Source of the DNA: Chitinophaga pinensis
Lineage (GTDB): Bacteria > Bacteroidota > Bacteroidia > Chitinophagales > Chitinophagaceae
Reading direction: 5' to 3'
Assembly (NCBI GenBank): GCA_945865645.1
Contig: CAMBEI010000002.1
Span: 1-64,000 of the forward strand
DNA: 64,000 nt
Both the position numbers and the translations under genes were made by a program. This document shows, in pieces, positions 9,701-16,517 of this stretch. The notes beneath the pieces were generated by a model, which saw only the letters and a list, made by a program, of their open reading frames with translations, was not told where the DNA came from and ran no database searches. Position 1 is the first letter of the stretch. Each line of letters begins with the position of its first letter.

Positions 9701-9935
9701 AGGAAATATTCCTGTGTCGCTTAACCCGAATTTTTCATGCAGCCCGGCATCTGCCACCTGCACACCCACAGGGTTAACGGTACTCATCACCAATAATACA
9801 ACAGGGGGAACTTCTGTACTAAGCGGGCCCAATTACAATTTTACTTTTTCACAATCGGGTAATTACACCTATAATTTATCGGGCACCTGCGGCAGCACAA
9901 AATGCGATTGCAGACTCACGGTAATTATACCGTAA
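6795..9935 (+). CDS. Large exported DUF11-like surface protein with Cys-rich module
   Basis: A 1046-residue Thr/Asn/Pro-rich exported protein. After a signal peptide ending in MAAKAQ come several beta-rich repeats of the 'conserved repeat domain' (DUF11) kind. The clearest starts near residue 585 (IGIDKKVKG, then VDYEITLRNTGTIAVDNLVV). Residues about 777-924 form a Cys-rich module matching the tail of the first gene: VTVSLVNFEVKHPKDCDVC and ACCCDTIEYCLRYT. The last 120 residues look like a PKD-type beta-sandwich. No type IX secretion C-terminal domain is evident, so how it is anchored is unclear. Ten bp separate it from the beta-barrel gene. An adhesin or surface-layer role is inference. Confidence 0.7.
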   Translation: MKHINKYFKLFSAIAMIALSMAAKAQVNGFTLTDASFPTQHSLGTSFPLNVSFNWTNTTTSAVVKINYNPAFVSYDPSCAASLPGCMSITNIGNQLTITMSSLLACTNTGAISFNVCFKFICPDSCTGVNKPAVFNGVLTDLLTIQNASCTANGILNNNFSLNHTFYSFNQLTAEVTYKVCFNNNSCFKIKNPAFNISLSPPLLGTITSVYGGAYTYTLAGTTITPNTPAFNQYANDCFYYVVKLPCSVGLGQTLTSNVTLKGINCNVPNSNIKGPVPASFTIPAVPAATPNISVSTSATATYFSYTITNTGNTPLNLTTTNFLPLVHLKNAPSSVSQTTTQVGLVGGVKYYNCALTPSGPFPLIGNGATDANAPATNTKKFDHTVNNLLPGKSATLKLYYDLTSSCSGPAGTPPYKDSLSISYNCVAPAVSCISCGNAGAVTNPVIIYNPQPNIFCVANLYIPGCKNIGDTIDVCYEFKNTGDAPLVGGVFNVPLPAWLQAINSSVVYTGFSPNPTIMGATNIKFNLPSLLVSASSYKICFKAIVQTGAVGGSNGFWSTVSGGNLINSQSTCYTSFNICAFAAIGIDKKVKGSLNGSFANSGTGNPNTAVDYEITLRNTGTIAVDNLVVIDRIPAIGNVTILGSPLSAPVSNQFNMQMLTAPVNINYTALYTATQNICTGWPATGTPCITTPPGTWTGAVSNGGVKFIFNPTFTLAPGGTYTFIFQTKIPTGTANGLIDCNTVGFIAKSTTGGYNINPVESNPVCIEVVVPEVPPGGCCKDLLKKIKTTQTISNDALTVNATLTAGPGKLKKVTVSLVNFEVKHPKDCDVCVKDPKHFGNITNPTSPLSFSTVPVGVPFSHLIQWKDSLGYNFNAGVPLNFTIPLPPRSAIACCCDTIEYCLRYTFTDTACVMCDTTICYKIFNGKDCKETGGGTNNGEVCNCSWKPVFSYEGGKKEVACGGTVTLFKGNIPVSLNPNFSCSPASATCTPTGLTVLITNNTTGGTSVLSGPNYNFTFSQSGNYTYNLSGTCGSTKCDCRLTVIIP

Positions 9936-9945
9936 TAATTAAAAT

Positions 9946-11673
9946 ATGATGAATAGAAAAACGATCTGTGTTTTATGCATTGCTATTTTTGGTTGCGGGC
10001 ATTTTTTATATGCACAAACAAAAAAGCCTGCGCCTTTTTCTGTAAGTGGCACGGCAGGTGTAAGCTACGAAGGTTATGGCCTGCATCGAAACCCATCGGG
10101 CTGGACAGGCTACCAACCCCGTAAACCATGGAATCAGGTGCGCTTTAATTTTACACCAACTTTTAAGCTTGGTAAAAATTTCAGCCTACCGTTTAATTTT
10201 AATTTTGCTGCCATACCTACAAATTTTGCAGGGCCGTTTGCAGGTATAAAAAAACCAAGCTTCGGGCAATTCATAACAAACCCCATGAACAGTTTTGGCC
10301 TCAATCCAAAATATAAATGGGCCGAGCTGCAGTTGGGTACGCAATATTTAAAATACTCCGATCTTTCTACCGGCGATATTGGTGTATTTGGCATTGGGTT
10401 TGATCTGAGGCCAAAAACATTGCTCTTTAAATTTTTTACCGGTATATCACAGCAGGGTATAAATTATGTAGCAGGCCCGCCAACGGTTGTGGGAGCCTAC
10501 AAAAGAAGAAACTGGATGGCACAGATAGGTACCGAAAAAGAAGGTAAATATTTATTTGCTTTAAATATTGCAAAGGGAAAAGATGTACCAACATCTTCTG
10601 CGCCGCCACCGGTTACCATCAGGCCGCAGGAAGGTTTAGTGATAAGCGTGGTATCGGATTTATACATGGACAAAGGATTTTATTTTAAAGCCGAAGGAGC
10701 TCAATCTATTTTTACCAAGGATGTGGCAACCCCTTTAACACTTTTGCTAAAAGGACTAAAACCTTTTATTGAAGCACACACTTCTACAATAACTGATTAT
10801 GCTGCACAAGCTGCGGTTGGAAAAAAATCGAAGAATTTTGATATTGGTGTAATGGTTAAATATTTGGGTGCAGGATTTCAAACCATTGGTTATCCGTTTT
10901 TACAAAGTGATAGATTGGACTATACCGTTAACAACCGCATTAATGCCTGGAAAAACAAAATGAATATTGTAGCTACTTTAGGCCAACGGATAAATAATGT
11001 AAGTAACACGGCATTAAAAGCAAAACAGTTTATTGGTAACCTCAATTGGTTTACACAGTTTAATGATAAGTTCAGTTTAAATGTTAATTACAATAATTTT
11101 GGTTTTCAAACAGCCAGTGGTATTAATCCATTTGGCATAAAAAATGTAAGTAACGACCTTGGCATTAACCCAACGGTTACATGGACAGGTAAAAAAATTA
11201 TTCACCTGATCAGCATGAGTTACAATTATAGTAAATACGATGAACGGGATGTGATTACCGGGCTTACCACATCAAACAATACCCACACAACCTTGCTTAC
11301 CTATGTACCTACATATCTTGAAAAAGAGATATCACCCGATTTTAGTATTTTATATTTTTATAATGATGTGCCCGGTGCAAAAATCGCTTTAGCCACCATC
11401 AGTAGTGCGTTGAGTATGCAGGTCGCTAAAAAGAAATTAAGGTTACGGGGACAATTACAATATACACTTGGTAAATTAAATAGTTTCAGCAATAGCAATA
11501 ATTTAATTGCCTCCTGTAATATTGATTTTAAATTAACCAAAAAACTAAACTGGAGTACTTTTTTAACAACCAACTATTTTAAATATGGAAACGAAATAAT
11601 ACCCAACGGCGCTAATTATGTAGAAACCACCTGCCGCACCGGATTTCAATATCGTTTTAATACTAAAAAATAA
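9946..11673 (+). CDS. Predicted outer-membrane beta-barrel protein
   Basis: A 575-residue protein with a signal peptide ending near FLYAQ, then alternating polar/aromatic strands throughout (for example VRFNFTPTFKLGKNFSLPFNFNF and KFSLNVNYNNFGFQT are strand-like). It finishes in a strand with penultimate aromatic residues (TGFQYRF) followed by NTKK, as expected for an outer-membrane barrel. I do not recognise the family. It is longer than PorP/SprF proteins that partner gliding adhesins. Two adjacent ATG codons (9946, 9949) could start it. It lies 10 bp after the large surface protein and 9 bp before the last gene, so it may export, anchor or sense the other operon products. That role is inferred from position only. 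Confidence 0.65.
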   Translation: MMNRKTICVLCIAIFGCGHFLYAQTKKPAPFSVSGTAGVSYEGYGLHRNPSGWTGYQPRKPWNQVRFNFTPTFKLGKNFSLPFNFNFAAIPTNFAGPFAGIKKPSFGQFITNPMNSFGLNPKYKWAELQLGTQYLKYSDLSTGDIGVFGIGFDLRPKTLLFKFFTGISQQGINYVAGPPTVVGAYKRRNWMAQIGTEKEGKYLFALNIAKGKDVPTSSAPPPVTIRPQEGLVISVVSDLYMDKGFYFKAEGAQSIFTKDVATPLTLLLKGLKPFIEAHTSTITDYAAQAAVGKKSKNFDIGVMVKYLGAGFQTIGYPFLQSDRLDYTVNNRINAWKNKMNIVATLGQRINNVSNTALKAKQFIGNLNWFTQFNDKFSLNVNYNNFGFQTASGINPFGIKNVSNDLGINPTVTWTGKKIIHLISMSYNYSKYDERDVITGLTTSNNTHTTLLTYVPTYLEKEISPDFSILYFYNDVPGAKIALATISSALSMQVAKKKLRLRGQLQYTLGKLNSFSNSNNLIASCNIDFKLTKKLNWSTFLTTNYFKYGNEIIPNGANYVETTCRTGFQYRFNTKK

Positions 11674-11682
11674 AAAAGTAAT

Positions 11683-12597
11683 ATGAAAAAAATATTTTCA
11701 TTGTTAATATCCGCCTGTATTTTTAGCACAGGCATTGCACAGTTAAATATAAGTCTGATTGTAAACGGTCAGCCTCCTGCTCAATTGTCTGAGTGGGGCA
11801 ACAGAAGAGAAGTGCTTACTTTAATAGTAAGTGCTCCCGGCGTTATAGGCGAGTCTTTTAAGTTAAAAACTGAAATAAAATTAATTGACGGAACCGTCAT
11901 TGCTACTACTGATTTGGCCAAATCACCGGTGTTTATACCAAGCACAACGGGTACCACTATTTTAGTTGCCAACGATGTTATGCCACTGGAATACATGGTA
12001 TTTACCGGAAAATACAAAACCTCATTGGAAAGAACGGGTAAAATGCCAGCCGATAACTATACCATTTGTACAAAACCGGTACGAACAACAGATTACGGCC
12101 CAATGGGCGAAATGAAATGTAAAAACTTTTACCTAGCCACAACTCAATTACCCATTTTAATGAAACCTTACAATGAAGAAGTCCTGGATGCCAAAAAAGC
12201 CCAAACGGCTATTATATTCAGGTGGTCACCCGTTGTACCCAGACAAATATCGCCGGTTACTTATCGTATACAAGTGTTTGAAGTGTTGCCAACACAAAGT
12301 CCGGTGCAGGCTTTAAGGAGTAACCAACCTGTACTGGATAAAGAAATTTTAGCGGCCACGCAATATATCTGGCAGCCACAGTTATCATTTAGTTGGATAG
12401 GTCCAGATGAAGATTTGGGATATGTCATAAGCGAAAATAAAAGTAAAATTAAAGAGCAAAGTATGCGGTTTATTTGGACTGTTCAGTCGTTGGATAAAGA
12501 TCACAATCCGGTTACCAGAACGGATGGTAATGGAGAAGGAAGAAGTGAGCCTATTCTATTCTTTGTTAGCATAAAAAATCCTATGCTTTTAAAATAG
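11683..12597 (+). CDS. Exported TANFOR-like protein
   Basis: A 304-residue exported protein with signal peptide ending STGIAQ. It is a short paralogue of the first operon gene: IIFRWSPVVPRQISPVTYRI near residue 177 and FIWTVQSLDKDHNPVTRTDG near 263 align with the corresponding segments there, and both contain ALRSNQPV / AMRSNQPI. It lacks the Cys-rich tail. It is the last gene, followed directly by copy B of the hairpin repeat with a terminator-like stem. Function unknown. Relationship to the first gene is seen in the sequence, while TANFOR membership is recalled from the family's typical motif. Confidence 0.7.
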   Translation: MKKIFSLLISACIFSTGIAQLNISLIVNGQPPAQLSEWGNRREVLTLIVSAPGVIGESFKLKTEIKLIDGTVIATTDLAKSPVFIPSTTGTTILVANDVMPLEYMVFTGKYKTSLERTGKMPADNYTICTKPVRTTDYGPMGEMKCKNFYLATTQLPILMKPYNEEVLDAKKAQTAIIFRWSPVVPRQISPVTYRIQVFEVLPTQSPVQALRSNQPVLDKEILAATQYIWQPQLSFSWIGPDEDLGYVISENKSKIKEQSMRFIWTVQSLDKDHNPVTRTDGNGEGRSEPILFFVSIKNPMLLK

Positions 12598-12603
12598 GAG
12601 AAT

Positions 12604-12657
12604 TTTTTACAATATTGGGGTATTGCATTTTGTAATAACCAACGCGTTATTTTTTTT
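12604..12657 (+). repeat. Hairpin repeat, copy B (right of operon)
   Basis: Aligns with 4873-4922. The hairpin is TATTGCA (12621-12627), loop TTT, TGTAATA (12631-12637), a 7-bp stem with one G-U pair. It begins 7 bases after the last operon stop codon and ends 14 bases before the recX ATG, so it could act on either transcript. Confidence 0.7.
12634..12657 (+). terminator. Candidate operon terminator within copy B
   Basis: AATAAC (12634-12639) and GTTATT (12646-12651) form a 6-bp stem with loop CAACGC, followed by seven T. The stem is weak in G-C. It shares bases 12634-12637 with the other hairpin of copy B, so the two folds exclude each other. Confidence 0.45.
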
Positions 12658-12670
12658 CTTTTTTATCCCG

Positions 12671-13138
12671 ATGAACACAGCATATTATTCAACTGAAGCG
12701 GCCCTACAAAAAGCAAAACATTATTGTGCATACCAAGAACGATGCCACAGCGAAGTAAAAGAAAAATTATACAGCTTTGGCATTAATAAAAAAGCGGTTG
12801 ATGAATTACTGAGCGAACTAATCAGTGATAATTACCTGAATGAAGAACGTTTTTCCATATTGTATGCTGGTGGAAAGTTTAGAATAAAACAATGGGGAAA
12901 AGTTAAAATTAAATATAGTCTTAAACAAAAACAGGTAAGTGACTATTGTATTAAAAAGGCTTTAGCAGCTATTAATGATACTGATTACAATACAACTTTA
13001 GGAAAACTTTTTGCTAAAAAATTAAAAACACTGAAAGCAGAAAAAAATATTTTTATAAAAAAAAGAAAACTGCAAGATTATTTAATTCAGAAAGGGTACG
13101 AGCTAGATTTAATAAGAAAGTTGATTGCTAGGGGTTGA
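12671..13138 (+). CDS. recX: Regulatory protein RecX
   Basis: Small helical regulator that binds RecA filaments and limits recombination. The start at 12671 gives 155 residues beginning MNTAYYSTEAALQKA. An in-frame TTG further upstream lies inside the repeat hairpin and would add a meaningless Phe-rich leader, so I reject it. Typical RecX segments are YCAYQERCHSEVKEKL, ELISDNYLNEERF and RIKQWGKVKIKYSLKQK, the second and third being the family's most conserved. No recA is adjacent. It sits alone between the exported-protein operon and a convergent isoprenoid-synthase-like gene. Confidence 0.9.
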   Translation: MNTAYYSTEAALQKAKHYCAYQERCHSEVKEKLYSFGINKKAVDELLSELISDNYLNEERFSILYAGGKFRIKQWGKVKIKYSLKQKQVSDYCIKKALAAINDTDYNTTLGKLFAKKLKTLKAEKNIFIKKRKLQDYLIQKGYELDLIRKLIARG

Positions 13139-13205
13139 TAAAGCCACTAATAATAAAAAGTATAACAGCTAAAAAATTATTAGCTCTCCCTCGTTGCACT
13201 TGTTT

Positions 13206-14216
13206 TTATTTTAAAAATTTAATTAAATATTTCAACGATTTCAATTTATTTTCAATCGTATCCATATCACAGATAAGTTCTTTTCTGTTGTATTTTTTTA
13301 TATCAAAAACATGATTTGATTTTTTTTCAAGCTTTTCAAACTGATCAAGACAAACAAAACATCGGCTAAAAACACCCATATTAATGAGGCCTAAAAATTT
13401 TCTAACCTTATTTTTGGAATATCCAGATTTGTAGGCAGATTCTACACTCAAAATTAAAAGAGCTGTATAATAAAAGCGAAATTCTTTAATTGTAGTTGTT
13501 GTAGTAATGATAGTACTTACGCCATTTTGATAATCTTTATACACATCAAAAATATCATTACTCAATTGCATTAAACCGCCAATACAAAACAACATTTTTT
13601 CTTCTCCTTTTTTCATAGGATGTTCAAAAGCGGTTCGGTAATACAATACAGACTCGGCTCCCTTTCGAAGGGTAACATCTTTTATTACTTCGTAAGATAA
13701 ACCAGGTACATCCTGCTGCTTACTGAGTAATTGTGCATAAAATACTTTGTAAATTTGAGCCCGCATTTGCGCTGGCACGGGCGCATTATTTAGGGCTGTT
13801 TTATAAAAGACAAGAAAAAGTTTTTCACTAGCAGTGTTGCCGATAAATTGTTCCGGGTTTTCAATAAAATTTTTTACACCTTGTTCTGAAAGTCTTTGTT
13901 TATCAAAAAAATCATCACCCAAACCCGTCATAGCGCCCTGGCAGGTGCTAGCCAACCTTTCTTTATCTGTCATAGGCGTTCCCCTAAGTGAACAAAAAGC
14001 TTCGCCTAAAATAGCAGGAACAGCCAAGCCATAATAATCTAATATTTTTTTACAATCATTTTCATCTAAGCTGTCATCATTTATTTTAATAGCATCGGCT
14101 AGTAATACACGGATGTTTTTAAGAATAAAATTTTTCTGTTTTTTTATATTTAATACAGTAGAAAATGGTATTTGTAAGGTTTGCAAAAACCCTGATATGT
14201 TTTCAATAATGGGCAT
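13206..14216 (-). CDS. Class I isoprenoid synthase-like protein
   Basis: A 336-residue, mostly helical protein. Two acidic motifs have the layout of class I terpene/isoprenoid synthases: DDFFD at residues 101-105 (DDxxD type) and NDIFDVYKD at 220-228 (an NSE/DTE-like second metal site), about 120 residues apart. This suggests it binds a prenyl diphosphate through magnesium. I cannot assign a substrate or product. It does not read as a trans-prenyltransferase, since the usual second DDxxD is absent. No carotenoid, hopanoid or terpene genes are nearby. It is transcribed alone and converges on recX. Moderate certainty on fold, low on reaction. Confidence 0.6.
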   Translation of the reverse strand: MPIIENISGFLQTLQIPFSTVLNIKKQKNFILKNIRVLLADAIKINDDSLDENDCKKILDYYGLAVPAILGEAFCSLRGTPMTDKERLASTCQGAMTGLGDDFFDKQRLSEQGVKNFIENPEQFIGNTASEKLFLVFYKTALNNAPVPAQMRAQIYKVFYAQLLSKQQDVPGLSYEVIKDVTLRKGAESVLYYRTAFEHPMKKGEEKMLFCIGGLMQLSNDIFDVYKDYQNGVSTIITTTTTIKEFRFYYTALLILSVESAYKSGYSKNKVRKFLGLINMGVFSRCFVCLDQFEKLEKKSNHVFDIKKYNRKELICDMDTIENKLKSLKYLIKFLK

Positions 14217-14332
14217 GTGTTTATATATTCTACATTAATTAAAGTGAAAATAATAAATAAAATGTAAGCGATGTAAAAATGGAGGTATAAATACGAATAA
14301 TAATTTTTCTATTTTAAATATCAAGACAGCCA

Positions 14333-14363
14333 TTAGCTCCTAAATAATTAAAAACTACCTTTG
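14333..14363 (+). promoter_or_regulatory. Promoter of the DEAD-box-type helicase
   Basis: A -7 box TACCTTTG (14356-14363) is preceded after exactly 19 bases by TTAG (14333-14336), close to the TTTG -33 consensus of Bacteroidota. The helicase ATG follows 16 bases after the -7 box, leaving a leader of about ten bases. Confidence 0.55.
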
Positions 14364-14379
14364 CGGTATATTTTTAGTT

Positions 14380-15708
14380 ATGATATTTAGTGATTTAAAT
14401 TTAAGCGCTCCTTTACTTAATGCGTTGGCTGAAAATGGCTATATAAACCCTACTACGATTCAGCATAGGGTTTTTCCTATAGTAATGAGTGGTAGAGATG
14501 TGTGTGGTATTGCACAAACTGGTACGGGAAAAACCTTTGCTTATTTATTGCCCCTACTGCGCTTATGGAAATTTAGTAAGGATAAAAATCCACAGATATT
14601 AATTATAGTACCCACAAGAGAATTGGTAGCACAGGTAGTTGAATCGGTAAAAGAATTATCTACTTATATGAGTGTGGTTGCTCTAGGTGTTTATGGGGGA
14701 GTAAATATAAATACACAGTGGACAGAGTTACAAAAAGGTGTTGATGTATTAGTAGCTACGCCTGGTAGACTATATGATCTTGCAGTTAATGGTGCTTTTA
14801 AAACAAAGTCGATAAAAAAATTAGTTATTGATGAAATGGATGAGATGCTTAATCTTGGATTTAGAATTCAGATAAAAAACATCCTAGATCTTATACCTGC
14901 CAAGCGACAGAATCTTTTGTTTTCGGCAACTATAACTGATGAGGTGGAAAAGTTAATGGACACCTATTTTAATAATCCCGAAAGAGTGGAAGCTGCACCT
15001 ACAGGAACGCCACTAGAAAATATTGAACAAGTATATTATGCGACACCAAATTTTTACACTAAGATTAATTTGCTACATTTATTATTATCACAAGATGAAA
15101 CCATGACTAAAGTTGTGGTATTTGTAGCTACAAAAAAAATAGCCGATGATTTGTATGAACAATTAGAATCTAAATTTCCGGGAACGGCCGGGGTAATACA
15201 TTCAAATAAAGAGCAGAATTATCGTTTTAATACGGTAAAACAATTTCACGAGGGGATTTATAAGTTTATTATTGCAACGGATATTGTTGCAAGAGGAATT
15301 GATATTTCTGAAGTAACGCATGTTATAAATTTTGATGTACCCGAAGTGCCCGAAAATTATATACATCGCATTGGTAGAACAGGGCGTGCCGATAAAAAAG
15401 GCATAGCAATTAGTTTTATAACCGAAAATGAAAAGCCATTACAAAAAGCTATAGAGTCATTGATGAAGCAATCCATAACTCAAATAGTGCTACCCGAAAA
15501 TTTAATTATTTCCGACTTATTAACAGAAGAGGAGATGCCTAAAGTTTACATGAAGACTATCCAGCTTAAAATTCCAAAAAAAGAAGAAAGCGGTCCGGCA
15601 TTTCATGAAAAGTCTGCTAAAAATAAAAAGGTAAACTTTATAGTGAGGAAGAAAGATAGGATGATGAAAAAATATGGCAAGCCGATAAAGAGAGCGCCTA
15701 AAAAATGA
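14380..15708 (+). CDS. DEAD-box family RNA helicase with DEMD motif II
   Basis: ATP-dependent RNA helicase, 442 residues, with the two RecA-like domains of the family. Q motif around GYINPTTIQ, Walker A AQTGTGKT at 45-52, PTREL, ATPGR, SAT, then VARGID and HRIGRTGR in domain 2. Motif II reads DEMD (151-154) rather than DEAD, an Ala-to-Met change. The other catalytic residues are intact, so activity is likely kept. The C-terminal tail is Lys-rich (KNKKVNFIVRKKDR) and should bind RNA. Likely roles are ribosome assembly or mRNA decay at low temperature. It has its own promoter. Confidence 0.9.
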   Translation: MIFSDLNLSAPLLNALAENGYINPTTIQHRVFPIVMSGRDVCGIAQTGTGKTFAYLLPLLRLWKFSKDKNPQILIIVPTRELVAQVVESVKELSTYMSVVALGVYGGVNINTQWTELQKGVDVLVATPGRLYDLAVNGAFKTKSIKKLVIDEMDEMLNLGFRIQIKNILDLIPAKRQNLLFSATITDEVEKLMDTYFNNPERVEAAPTGTPLENIEQVYYATPNFYTKINLLHLLLSQDETMTKVVVFVATKKIADDLYEQLESKFPGTAGVIHSNKEQNYRFNTVKQFHEGIYKFIIATDIVARGIDISEVTHVINFDVPEVPENYIHRIGRTGRADKKGIAISFITENEKPLQKAIESLMKQSITQIVLPENLIISDLLTEEEMPKVYMKTIQLKIPKKEESGPAFHEKSAKNKKVNFIVRKKDRMMKKYGKPIKRAPKK

Positions 15709-15746
15709 TAAAAATCAATAAACTTAAAGATAATATAGTAGTAATT

Positions 15747-16307
15747 TTAAATTTTCAAATGCCTTAGATCAAAGTTGGGGACTTTACCTTTTATTTTACT
15801 ATAAAAAGCGATAATTTTTTTAAAGTCTTCTGCTTCATTATCTCCAGCAAAAAAAGCATCGCCAATAATTACTTTTTTATTTTCAAAATCAAATCCAATA
15901 GGTACAATAGGGACGCCTGCTTTTTTTGCAATAAAATAAAATCCGGTGCGTAGTGTATTAACTCGTTTGCGCGTACCCTCGGGCGATAGCCCTAAAATAA
16001 AATTATCTTTAGCGGTAAAGAGCGCAGCAACCTGATCAACCATACCGTGTTTACTAAATCGATCAACAGGTGTCCCGCCCAATGCTTTTAATATCCAACC
16101 TAGCGGGCCTTTAAACAATTCTTTTTTTCCTAAAAATTTTGCATGATTAATTTGCATTTCATTACGAGTTGCAAATCCAACAAATACATCAACCCAGTGG
16201 GTATGCGGGGCTACAGCCAGCACTATTTTTTTATATTGATATGGGAATTTACCAGATAATTTCCAGCCAGATAATTTCCAATATAGTTTTAAAAATAGAC
16301 GAAACAT
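15747..16307 (-). CDS. PlsC-type acyltransferase
   Basis: Membrane-associated acyltransferase of the lysophosphatidate acyltransferase superfamily, 186 residues, shorter than typical PlsC (about 240). The catalytic HxxxxD motif is HTHWVD, followed by GKKELFKGPLGW, GGTPVDR and SPEGTRKR, corresponding to motifs II and III. It therefore probably moves a fatty acyl chain to a glycerophosphate-like or other hydroxyl acceptor. The exact acceptor cannot be read. The N-terminus contains a five-residue tandem repeat WKLSG WKLSG from a 15-bp DNA duplication (16252-16281). It converges on the helicase with a 38-bp gap. Confidence 0.85.
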   Translation of the reverse strand: MFRLFLKLYWKLSGWKLSGKFPYQYKKIVLAVAPHTHWVDVFVGFATRNEMQINHAKFLGKKELFKGPLGWILKALGGTPVDRFSKHGMVDQVAALFTAKDNFILGLSPEGTRKRVNTLRTGFYFIAKKAGVPIVPIGFDFENKKVIIGDAFFAGDNEAEDFKKIIAFYSKIKGKVPNFDLRHLKI

Positions 16308-16517
16308 AATAGAAAGGTAATGGAATTGTATTAATCAATAAAAAGATTTATTATTATGATATTTATCAGTCAAAGAAAAAATGCATAAGCCTTAAAAAGA
16401 AAGCTTTTCTTGTAAATTTCATTATTGCTATTTTTATAATGGCAACATAGCCCACTCATCAAATATATAATTTTATTTTATTTTTTAAAAAATAAGAGCA
16501 AGTAAAAATAAATTAGG

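Noticed and set aside
12623..12670. Longer recX starting at an upstream TTG
   Set aside because: That start lies inside the hairpin of repeat copy B and adds a Phe-rich leader not seen in RecX. The ATG at 12671 fits the family.
16386..16402. Small stem AAGAAA/TTTCTT between sdaA and the acyltransferase as a terminator
   Set aside because: Only six A-T rich pairs and no T-tract on the minus strand.
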